Shown: positions 20,044 to 28,161 of the stretch, in pieces
How the letters are laid out: each line of letters starts with the position of its first letter
How positions within the stretch are numbered: position 1 is the first letter of the stretch
Origin: Salegentibacter salegens
GTDB taxonomy: Bacteria; Bacteroidota; Bacteroidia; Flavobacteriales; Flavobacteriaceae
Direction: 5' to 3'
Assembly: GCF_900142975.1 (NCBI RefSeq)
Contig: NZ_LT670848.1
Location: forward strand, 248,001-312,000
Length of the DNA: 64,000 nt
Position numbers and translations under genes: made by a program
The notes under the pieces: generated by a model
Database searches by the model: none
Told to the model about the DNA's origin: nothing
What the model saw: the letters and a program-made list of their open reading frames with translations, nothing else

Positions 20044-20202
20044 GTGGAACTAAGGGAGGACGGTGATCTTCCCATTTTCACTTCTTTTGGGAATGAATGA
20101 TAGGATATTTTTAATACAAATGAGTTGGTCAAACCTGTGTATTCGAAATATAACCTTGAAGGGGTTGAATATACTCGCTTAAAGCTTATTAAAATAATCA
20201 GG
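20044..20202 (+). pseudogene. Unidentified degraded coding remnant
   Basis: One frame reads VELREDGDLPIFTSFGNE, two adjacent stops, then DIFNTNELVKPVYSKYNLEG and VEYTRLKLIKII. Composition and the run of sensible codons on both sides of the stops suggest a decayed gene end, but I do not recognise the family. It lies between the broken GH29 and the broken cutC. Confidence 0.4.
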
Positions 20203-20204
20203 GA

Positions 20205-20845
20205 ATGTCAAAGAGTAGACCTTACATCAAAGAAGCCTGTGTGGAAACTCTAGAACAGGCGATTGCTGCGGAAAAGAAAGGGCAGATCGTATAGAACTTT
20301 GCGCCGATTTACATCTTGAGGGATTAACACCACCAGAAGATTTAATCCTTAAGGTATTAAAAGAACTACATATTCCTATACGGGTGATGATTCGTCCCCA
20401 TGCCGGTAATTTTTTGTATTCTGAAGTAGAAATAATTGAGATGAAAAAAGCAATTATTACTTGTAAAAAATTGGGAGTAGAGGGAGTCGTTTTTGGAGCT
20501 TTAAAGGCGGATAAAACTCTGGATATTGATGTAATATCCATTTTAACCAAACTGGCGCTTCCTTTAAATGTGGTGATACATAAAGCTATAGATAATACTC
20601 CTGATCTATTAAAAGCACTCGAAGAATTGACAGGGATTAAAGGGATATCGGCCGTGCTTACTTCCGGGGGAGCTGAAACGGCATTTTTAGGACGTGGCGT
20701 TTTAAAAGAGATGATTAAAACCTCATCAAATAGAATTGAAATAATGCCGGCAGGAAAAATTAATTCCGAAAATCTTTCAGAAATACATAATTTATTGGGA
20801 GCTTCGGCTTATCACGGAAAACAGATTGTAGGAAAACTTAACTAA
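20205..20845 (+). pseudogene. cutC: cutC-like gene with a single-base frameshift
   Basis: CutC is a TIM-barrel protein once linked to copper homeostasis and often found in GlcNAc/N-glycan loci of Bacteroidota. From ATG 20205 the frame reads MSKSRPYIKEACVETLEQAI...AEKKG, matching the CutC start, then goes wrong. Adding one G to the GGG near 20280 restores ADRIELCADLHLEGLTPPED and joins the long 3' frame VMIRPHAGNFLYSEVEI, which runs to 20845. The loss is thus a 1-nt deletion in a short G run. The 3' part (from 20384) retains an open 153-codon frame but lacks the first barrel strands. Confidence 0.88.
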
Positions 20846-21039
20846 TATGTTATATATTTTAGTTTACAGAAGAACGGAATATTGTTAAGGGAAGTTAGAG
20901 TCAATGATGATATTTTGCAATAAGGTTCTTACAGTCTATTGTCAATTTAAATGGAGTTGTGGTTTAATTAAATAGTATTAATAGCAATAGTTATAAACGA
21001 AGAATTCTGTTAGAAAGGAAGGAAGAATATATTACTACT

Positions 21040-21505
21040 AATCATAGGTAAGCATGCACCTGGGTACGGTGGTGCTCCAGACAGGGAAGGGGGGTGACTT
21101 TAGATGTGTGCATTATGGCTCCTAATAGGAAAAGCGGTAGTGTGGCTTATCTTTAGGAGTCGCTCGAAAAGAGATGGAAGCCCCTCAGGTGGTGTTAGTA
21201 GAAGAAGGTGCCTAAAACTCCGCCATTTAAAATAGATTTAACCCAAAAAATCTTTTAAGTGAAAATTCCGATAACAGAGGGAAAATGGTTAAAAGATAAA
21301 GAGTATACATCTATAAAGAATATTTAAGGTGATAATACTATCGGGATCCTGTCCATAGATAGAAGTAGAGATGTCGCTGGGTAATGTTCTACTTGTCGGT
21401 TAGCCAATATAAAGATTCAAGTTTCATTTAAGGCTTTAAACAAATAAAGAGAAAAGGTTCCTATTGCAGATATTCACTGTTTTGATGTATTAAACAGTGA
21501 AGGCA
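21040..21505 (+). pseudogene. Degraded N4-(beta-GlcNAc)-L-asparaginase (glycosylasparaginase)
   Basis: Pieces in three frames line up in order with the Ntn-hydrolase that cleaves GlcNAc from Asn: GYGGAPDREG (21061 on), VTLDVCIM, KSGSVAYL, VARKEMEAPQVVLVEEGA, NPKNLLSE, WLKDKEYTSIKNI, then NTIGILSID, where the Thr is the autocatalytic nucleophile (normally HDTIG). After a GCSTCRLA piece (normally CTTSGLA) about 90 residues are missing before QVSFKALNK and the end. There are at least four stops or frame changes. The gene is beyond repair by a single mutation. It would have completed N-glycan breakdown at the Asn-GlcNAc link. Confidence 0.82.
21473..21501 (+). repeat. 10-bp inverted repeat (hairpin 1)
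   Basis: TTCACTGTTT at 21473-21482 pairs perfectly with AAACAGTGAA at 21492-21501, with a 9-base loop. It lies in the tail of the asparaginase remnant and directly before a second hairpin. No T run follows, so terminator function is doubtful. Confidence 0.5.
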
Positions 21506-21512
21506 AAAGAGG

Positions 21513-21552
21513 AATATTCAATTAATTCTTTTTGATGAATTAATTGAATATT
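21513..21552 (+). repeat. 16-bp inverted repeat (hairpin 2)
   Basis: AATATTCAATTAATTC at 21513-21528 pairs perfectly with 21537-21552 across an 8-base loop. The stem is almost entirely A/T. It may be a weak terminator closing the old asparaginase transcript or a regulator site; the sequence alone does not decide. Confidence 0.55.
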
Positions 21553-21788
21553 AAATAAAGTTTTGTTTGAGGTGATTCGGTTCTTACAGAAATTCAACAT
21601 AGAGCCAGTAGATTTTTACAATTTTAACAAGTTGAATCTCTTTTTTATTCACGTAAGCCTAGTTGTGCCTAAGATTATTATATACATAATTTCAGGATAT
21701 GAGCCAGGGTTTAATAGTAGGTATTTGTAATTAAGGACGAATATTATCAAAAATTAACAAAAAAAAATGATTAACATTTTTTTTTAAC

Positions 21789-21800
21789 TAAAACGTTTTA
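21789..21800. promoter_or_regulatory. Candidate LacI-type operator before susC
   Basis: TAAAACGTTTTA is a perfect 12-bp palindrome with the central CG typical of LacI-family operators. It lies about 160 bases upstream of the susC ATG, next to an AT-rich promoter region. A LacI regulator gene is encoded downstream at 30674 in the same locus. Binding is inference. Confidence 0.5.
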
Positions 21801-23635
21801 TTACATTAGCTTTTGTTAAAAAATATAAATGTTAAGTATATGCGAAATATGGATTTAAAAGTCTAAAATTTAGCTTTTTTGAATATATATAGCTAAATAC
21901 TATTCGTTAAACAGTACTAAATCATTTTAGTTTTAATTATTCTAACCAAAAAAATTATTAAATGAAAACACAAATTCAGCCAGAGAAGGCCTCTGTTTTA
22001 AAGGAAAGGCACCGTTTATTCGGTTGGCAAGAGAAGAAGTTTTGTATTCTCTTCTTTTGCTTAATTATTTTTGGATTCGGTTATGCGTCTCCTGAATCAG
22101 TTACTTTAGTACAGCAACAAGTCGTAACAGGAACAGTTACAGATATAAACAACATGACTCTTCCGGGGGTGACCATCAGGGAAAAAGGAACTAATAATGG
22201 TACACAAACAGATTTTGATGGTAATTATTCTCTGGAGGTGAGTTCTACAGATGCTGTGCTTCAATTTTCTTATGTGGGGATGGAGACAATTGAAAGAAGT
22301 ATTGGAGAAAATCTTGTTGTAGATATAGTAATGGAACAGGATGCTGCGGCACTGGATGAAGTAGTACTTGTGGGTTATGGTACGCAGCAAAAATCAGATT
22401 TAACAGGTTCCATAGGTACTGTTAGTGGTGAAGATTTAACAAGAGGCCCGGTTTCAAATCCTTTACAGGGGTTGCAAGGTAGAGTAGCTGGTGTAAAAGT
22501 TGCTCTAAATTCTGGATCTCCGTCTTCCAGTCCTCGTGTACTTATAAGAGGAATTGGAACGGTTAACTCTTCTTCTGATCCACTTTATGTGGTGGATGGT
22601 GTAGTAATGGAAAGTATTCAGTTTTTAAACCCTAATGATATAGAGAACATGGAAGTGTTGAAGGATGCGTCTTCTACTGCTATTTATGGGGCTAGAGGGG
22701 CGAATGGAGTGGTGTTGATTAGTACAAAAAGAGGTGCTAGATCTGAAGGAACTACCATTGGATATGAGGCTTTTGTTAGTGTTGGAGTTTTACCCAAAAA
22801 ACTCGATCTATTAAACTCTAGTGAGTTTATGGAGGTTCTGGAACGTGGTTTTGATAATCATTCACAATACTCCGACTCTTCTATTCCGACTTTTACTGCA
22901 GATGATCCAAATCTTTTTGACGAAAATGGAAATCCTCTGTACGATACAGATTGGCAGGAAGAGGCTACACGAACAGCTGTGTCGCACAATCATCAACTCT
23001 CTTTTAGATCCAGAGGTGAAAATTCATCATTTGGAGCATTTCTTAACTATGCAGATATGCAGGGAATTATGCTTAACAGTTTTCAGGAACGGATCAGTGG
23101 AAAGATAGCGTATGATGCGGATCCTAAAGAATGGCTTTCTGTAGGTGTTAATTTGCTGGTAAACACCACGACTGAAAATGAGATTGAAGAAGGCGGTGGT
23201 GGTAATGTGCCAAGGAGGACTATTATCGAGATGCCGGCAATTTTTCCGGTAAGGTTTCCGGATGGAACATGGAGCAATACCGGTATGATTAGCGATCCGT
23301 ATGGTTTAGAGACAATGGCTAATCCTGTCCATGTGTTAGAAACGCAAGAGCGTGAGAGAGATAGAACGAAAATTTTCGGAAACTTGTTTACTGAATTTCA
23401 CATCCTTCCGAATTTGGATTTGAGAACACAAATAGGTTTTGATAGGAATGTTTTTAATGAGCAAAACTATAGTCCTACAGATCTTGCCAATATTTCTTCT
23501 CCTAATGGCTTTGCTTCACTGGGTAATAGTAGAAGTCTCTATTGGCAGCAGGAAAATTATTTAACTTATAACAATGACTTTGGTGATCATAGTATCAATG
23601 CTGTGGCCGGGTTAAGTTGGCAGCAAAGGACATCA

Positions 23636-23643
23636 AAAAACTT
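23636..23643. repeat. Target-site duplication, left copy (AAAAACTT)
   Basis: The 8-bp sequence AAAAACTT is found here and again at 24693-24700, flanking the IS. Eight bases is the usual duplication length for IS1595-type elements. Confidence 0.9.
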
Positions 23644-23646
23644 AGC

Positions 23647-23677
23647 TTTGTTCTAAGATGAATATGTCTTATATTTG
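23647..23677 (+). promoter_or_regulatory. Bacteroidota-type promoter of the IS transposase
   Basis: TTTG at 23647-23650 and TATATTTG at 23670-23677 are separated by 19 bases. This matches the -33 TTTG / -7 TAnnTTTG consensus of this phylum exactly. The -33 box lies inside the left inverted repeat. Transcription would start about 10 bases upstream of the transposase ATG at 23695. Confidence 0.7.
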
Positions 23678-23694
23678 TGTAAAACTATATAGAT

Positions 23695-24690
23695 ATGATA
23701 CCTTCAGATTTCAGGGATTTTTTCGTTAATAGTCCAGCGACTGTTCAACAAGAGATAGTGGCTTCGTTGCTATCATTGTCTTTGCAAGAAAGTGAAGTAA
23801 AGGACAGCAACGAGGCAAAAGCAGTTACCTGTCCTCATTGCTCAGAAAAGCGTGTTCGTGCCAATGGCAAGCTCAAAGGCGTTCAACGCTATGTTTGCAA
23901 TGGCTGTAAGAAGAATTTCAGTGAGACCACAGGTAAGTTTTGGTATAATATAAAAAAGAAAGAGAAGTTAAATCGGTATTTATACTGTTTGTTGTCGGGC
24001 TACAGTATCAGGAAAAGTGCAGAAGAGACGGAGATATCAATTCAAACGTCCTTTGATTGGAGACATAAATTGCTCACGTCATTTTCCAGTGTTTCGGTAG
24101 AAGAGTTTCAGGGCATAGTCGAAAGCGATGACCTGTTCTTTGCCTACTCAGAAAAAGGAGGACGTCATTTAGGTAGAAAACCGAAAATGCGAGGAGAAAA
24201 AGCAAGCAAAGCAGGCATAAGTGATGAAAAAGTAGCTGTAGTGGCAACTTGTGATAGATCTGGAAACAAAGACTTTAAAGTGGCCACAAGAGGTCGTATC
24301 AGTAAAGAGGATCTGAATAGAATACTTAAAGGGAAACTTGATAAAGCTGACGTACTCTGCAGCGACAGCCATAGAAGTTATGGTGCTTTTGCAAAAGCCA
24401 ACACAATTGCCCATAAAAAGTTCAACACCTCAAAGGGACAGCGAACCGTAGATAAGGTGTACCATGTCCAGAATGTAAACAATATGGATATGAGATTGAG
24501 AAAGTTCATGGATTCTTTCAATGGGGTAGCTACAAAATACTTACAGAATTACTTGAATTGGTTCTTGGTACTTGAAAAAATCAAGAACTCAACCAGTAAA
24601 ATGGCAACAGTTACAGCCATTGCCTTTGCTTCAAATAGCGCATGGTACGAGTACAAACAACAACTATTCAATATGCTAATTAGAACTTAG
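23695..24690 (+). CDS. IS1595-family (ISXO2-like) transposase
   Basis: Transposase of 331 residues, complete. It has an N-terminal zinc ribbon (CPHCSEKR at about residue 46 and CNGCKKNF at about 69), a helix-turn-helix region (SGYSIRKSAEETEIS), and an ISXO2-like DDE core: the first Asp in VESDDLFFAY, the second in VLCSDSHRSYGAF, then the C-terminal acidic/Asn region around FNGVATKYLQNYLNWF. All are normal for IS1595. There is no sign of decay. Confidence 0.92.
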   Translation: MIPSDFRDFFVNSPATVQQEIVASLLSLSLQESEVKDSNEAKAVTCPHCSEKRVRANGKLKGVQRYVCNGCKKNFSETTGKFWYNIKKKEKLNRYLYCLLSGYSIRKSAEETEISIQTSFDWRHKLLTSFSSVSVEEFQGIVESDDLFFAYSEKGGRHLGRKPKMRGEKASKAGISDEKVAVVATCDRSGNKDFKVATRGRISKEDLNRILKGKLDKADVLCSDSHRSYGAFAKANTIAHKKFNTSKGQRTVDKVYHVQNVNNMDMRLRKFMDSFNGVATKYLQNYLNWFLVLEKIKNSTSKMATVTAIAFASNSAWYEYKQQLFNMLIRT

Positions 24691-24692
24691 CC

Positions 24693-24700
24693 AAAAACTT
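24693..24700. repeat. Target-site duplication, right copy (AAAAACTT)
   Basis: Right-hand copy of the 8-bp duplication that brackets the IS1595-family element in susC. The susC frame resumes immediately after it with TTATGTGAGTGCT. Confidence 0.9.
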
Positions 24701-26161
24701 TTATGTGAGTGCTACAGGATTTTCTGATGATACGTTTAGTTATAATAGGATACAAGCAGCCAGCGAACCCGGAGCACCTGAATCCGGTTATGATGAATGG
24801 AGTATGAACTCATATTTCTTTAGGGGAAGTTATAATTATCTTCAAAAATATTTAGTCACGTTCACAGGTAGAATGGACGGTTCTTCAAGGTTTGGAGCAA
24901 ATAATAAGTATGGTTTTTTCCCATCAGTTGGTGTAGGGTATGTGTTATCTGAAGAGTCTTTTTGGGAAGATATGGAAAGTACTGTTAATTTATTAAAATT
25001 TAGAGCTAGTTATGGAATTACCGGAAACACCGAAATTCCAACATACCAATCCTTGGGAACCCTTTCTTCAGGAACTACCTTAATCAACGGCTCACGGGCG
25101 TCTATGAGTTATGTTAATAGGTTACCTAATCCAGATTTGGAATGGGAAAAAACAAAACAATTTGATATAGGACTTGATTTGGAATTGTTTAACCGGGGAT
25201 TAATAGTAAATCTGGATTATTATTACAAACTAACAGAGGATTTGCTCTTGGATCGTCCAATTCCAGCACATACTGGTTTCGGTTCGGTTAGAGATAATAT
25301 TGGTTCTGTATCAAATGAAGGTATTGAAGTTTTATTGCGAGCTTTTCCTGTTAGGACAGACGACTTTAGTTGGGAAAGTAATTTAAATTTTAGTTATAAT
25401 AAAAATACGATAGAGAGCTTAGGAGTGAACGATGAAGATATTTTTCCTGGCCCTAATTGGGTTTCAGGAAGCCAGACAATCTTACGTGTGGGAGAATCAC
25501 TTAGTTCTTTCTGGGGTTATGACCGACTTGGGACCTGGAACACAGATGAGGCAGAGGAAGCTGCTCTAGTAGGAGCTGTGCCTGGTGTGGCTAAGCGTAG
25601 CGAGGAGAAAAGAATAATTGGTAATGGAATTCCAGACTGGAATGGTTCTTTTATTAATAATTTTTATTTTAAAAATTTTGATTTAACAGTGGATCTGAAC
25701 TTTGTTGCGGGCGTTGATATTTTGCAACAAATGTTTCACTCATCAGAGGATAGAACTGGATTATCAAGTGGGTTGGCCAGTCAACTTAATGAAGCATGGA
25801 CGCCGGACAATCAGAATACAATGGTGCAGCAAATCAGAAATGCACCGTATTCGGGGCAGAATAGTGAAATTGACACCCGTTGGCTTGCTGATGGTTCGTT
25901 TCTTCGTGGGAATTTAATTGCTTTAGGATACACTTTGGATCCGCATCTAGTTTCAGATATGGGAATCGAATCACTTCGTGTATATGCCAATGTGCAAAAT
26001 GCTTTTGTGATTCATTCTGATGAATTTCGTGGCTATGATCCGGAAGCTTCTTCCTGGGGAGGGAATCAGTGGGGACAGAATATATTCTTTCACCAATATC
26101 CACGTCCTAGAACTTTTACATTAGGATTTAACGTGCATTTTTAAACAGAAATATTCAAAAA

Positions 26162-27733
26162 ATGAAAAACTATAATATATTTTACTTGTTGATAATCGTC
26201 CTTTTTACAACGGGATGTGAAGACTTTTTAGAAGAAACTCCGGTAGACGAAATTGCTTTAGATCAGTACTTTACCGAGCCAGAACACGCTCGAGATGCAG
26301 TTAATGCTTTGTATAGGACTGGGGCCATGCAATTATATCCTGGAGACATTTATGCGGGAACAAGGATCATGTTTGGTCCTTATGTTTCGGGGTTTGTTGA
26401 TAACGACTATAAAGGGCAGGAGGTTCATGTTGGATATGCTCAGGAATTGACTTATGATGAAACCAATCTTTCATTATATTTTAATGGTATGTGGTCTGAT
26501 ATGTATTTGGGTATTTCAAGGGCAAATACGGCTATTAAATATATTCCTGAAGTGGAAGGACTTTCCGAAGGGGAGCGTTCGCAATATCTTGCAGAGGCAC
26601 ATTATTTTCGCGCCTTGAATTATTTTTACCTGGTGAGATTTTTCGGAGGTGTCCCTTTGATTACAAAGCCTTACGAGAGTTTGGGAGACCTGGAATTGGA
26701 AAGGAGTAGTCCTGGAGCAATATATGAACTTATAATAGAAGATCTCAATTTTGCCGTTAATGGCTTATCTAGTAGCACTATACCAAATAATAATGGAAGG
26801 ATAACAAAAGGTGTTGCTCAAACCGTTTTGGCTGATGCATATTTAACCAGAAGCGGAGAAGCGGGAGACGGAGATTATTATTCAGAGGCTGCGGAAGCTG
26901 CCAGAAATGTTATAAATTCTGGAGTGTATAACCTTACTCAACATAGCTTTAATTCCAATAACGAATTAGCCGAAAATGGTTCAGCTTACAACAAAATAAA
27001 GAACAGTAAACTTCCAGAAAATGAATTCATTTATTATTATGAATACCAAATTGGAATAGCTAATAGTCCTTATCCGGCTTATAGTTACCCCGTTTCGCTT
27101 TCTCCAGAGGTGTCTTATGCCATTGTAAATAATGCTTACAGGCCAACTACTGATTTGTTGAATTCTTATAAGGAGGGGCTAGATTTGAGGATTCAAGAGA
27201 AGCAATATTTTCATTCATCGGATATTCTTCCTAACGGGGAAGAAGTAGAATTTCAGACTGCTCCACATATGTGGAAGGATGAGGAGGCTCTTTATGAGAC
27301 AGCGCTTGGCGATAATGCCACACCTATCTATACCTATTCTAATGTTTTGTTAATCGCTGCTGAAGCTATCGCGAAATCGGAAGGAGTTACAGCGGAAGCT
27401 GTAGATTATCTTGCTCAAGTAAGGGGAAGAGCTTATTGGCAAGAAGATCCGGAAGCTATAAGAGGCTCACTTTTGAATCTGTCAGAGGAGGAATTCGTAG
27501 ACGAAGTATTAAAGGAACGAGTTAGAGAGTTGGTTTTCGAATTTACTATTTGGTTTGATATAATTAGAACAGGAAAATTCCCAAGATCTGCAAATGGCGA
27601 AATTAATTTTGTGGATGTGGTGGGAGCAACAAATAATTTTGGAGGAACAATTACGGAAACCGACTTATTGTTTCCTATTCCTGAACTTGAAATGCAGCGA
27701 AATCCTGCTTTAACGCAAAATCCTGGATATTAA
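26162..27733 (+). CDS. SusD/RagB glycan-binding lipoprotein
   Basis: Surface lipoprotein of 523 residues (lipobox TTGC, Cys19) that binds glycans and caps its SusC partner. Typical SusD features: CEDFLEETPVDEIALDQYF after the lipid Cys, EAHYFRALNYFYLVRFFGGVP (TPR-like helix, about 145-165), and a C-terminal FEFTIWFDIIRTGKF followed by LFPIPELEMQRNPALTQNPGY. All parts are intact. It stands 17 bases after the disrupted susC, so it may be expressed without a working partner, or less expressed because of the IS. It is of a different SusD subgroup from the remnant at 12676. Confidence 0.95.
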   Translation: MKNYNIFYLLIIVLFTTGCEDFLEETPVDEIALDQYFTEPEHARDAVNALYRTGAMQLYPGDIYAGTRIMFGPYVSGFVDNDYKGQEVHVGYAQELTYDETNLSLYFNGMWSDMYLGISRANTAIKYIPEVEGLSEGERSQYLAEAHYFRALNYFYLVRFFGGVPLITKPYESLGDLELERSSPGAIYELIIEDLNFAVNGLSSSTIPNNNGRITKGVAQTVLADAYLTRSGEAGDGDYYSEAAEAARNVINSGVYNLTQHSFNSNNELAENGSAYNKIKNSKLPENEFIYYYEYQIGIANSPYPAYSYPVSLSPEVSYAIVNNAYRPTTDLLNSYKEGLDLRIQEKQYFHSSDILPNGEEVEFQTAPHMWKDEEALYETALGDNATPIYTYSNVLLIAAEAIAKSEGVTAEAVDYLAQVRGRAYWQEDPEAIRGSLLNLSEEEFVDEVLKERVRELVFEFTIWFDIIRTGKFPRSANGEINFVDVVGATNNFGGTITETDLLFPIPELEMQRNPALTQNPGY

Positions 27734-27782
27734 TTTAATAGTTTTTAGTTGAATAGTTAGTTTTAGTTGATTAATTAGCCTT

Positions 27783-27811
27783 AACGGGAATGATACCCCC
27801 TCATTCCCGTT
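27783..27811 (+). terminator. Intrinsic terminator after susD
   Basis: AACGGGAATGA pairs perfectly with TCATTCCCGTT over a 7-base loop (TACCCCC), followed by ATTTTTAG. It lies 50 bases after the susD stop and closes the susC-susD unit. Confidence 0.85.
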
Positions 27812-28161
27812 ATTTTTAGTTCTTTAATAGAATCTGTAATGTTAGGAAATAAATAAGATTGAAAAATTAGTTATTTGAGTTTAGGGTAATCGATTGATGA
27901 TCCAACCTCACTTAATCAATAGCAGATTTCTACTGCAAAAATGTTTTAAAATAAAATTAATGGTATTCCTTAAGTTTTAGGACTAGACGGGAGTAAGCTC
28001 AATACTCAACACCGTTCCCTATAATTCTTGAGGATTCACGGTTATATTTTTTTGAATTTGAACCTAATTATAAGAATTTGAGAATACCCTGCAAAAGTCT
28101 GGAAAACTGTTCTTGGTAAGAAGGCTTCAAGGTAAATCATAAATAGATAAACCAATTTAAA
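27812..28161 (+). other. Intergenic region before the Gfo/Idh gene
   Basis: 350 bases with stops in all frames. An 8-bp palindrome AATCGATT at 27888-27895 has the same CG-centred core as the larger candidate operator at 31804, but it is not symmetric further out. No coding remnant or RNA is recognised. The promoter of the next operon should lie here. Confidence 0.5.

Larger units (their letters stand above)
20846..21961 (+). other. 1.1-kb stretch without an intact gene
   Basis: The stretch holds the glycosylasparaginase remnant (21040-21505), two perfect hairpins (21473-21552), and an AT-rich leader of about 400 bases before susC with a 12-bp palindrome at 21789-21800. Positions 20846-21040 have several stops in all frames and I see no clear homology there. 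No tRNA-like or other RNA gene is visible. Confidence 0.7.
23644..24692 (+). mobile_element. IS1595-family insertion sequence in susC
   Basis: A 1049-bp element flanked by an 8-bp target duplication. The ends form imperfect inverted repeats: AGCTTTGTTCTAA at the left and GGCTAAGTTCTAA as the complement of the right. It carries one intact transposase gene whose stop lies two bases from the right end. It is inserted in the same direction as susC. The intact duplication means a simple insertion without later rearrangement, so it is probably recent. Confidence 0.93.
21962..26144 (+). pseudogene. SusC-like TonB-dependent receptor, interrupted by an IS
   Basis: Outer-membrane glycan importer. The 5' part (21962-23643) has a signal sequence (KFCILFFCLIIFGFGYA), a carboxypeptidase-like domain (VVTGTVTDINNMTLPGVTI, about 56-130), then the plug with EVVLVGYGTQQKSDLTGSI and PLYVVDGV. 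The 3' part (24701-26144) holds the rest of the barrel, ending RPRTFTLGFNVHF. An IS1595-family element splits it after SWQQRTSKN. Removing the element and one 8-bp duplicate restores the frame exactly (TSKNFYVSATGFSDD) and gives a normal 1041-residue SusC. As it stands, the 5' frame ends at a TAA just inside the IS and import through this SusC should be lost. The partner SusD follows after 17 bases. Confidence 0.93.

Noticed and set aside
20384..20845. 153-codon CutC-like frame as a normal, short gene
   Set aside because: The missing N-terminus is present upstream in another frame; the gene is frameshifted rather than short.
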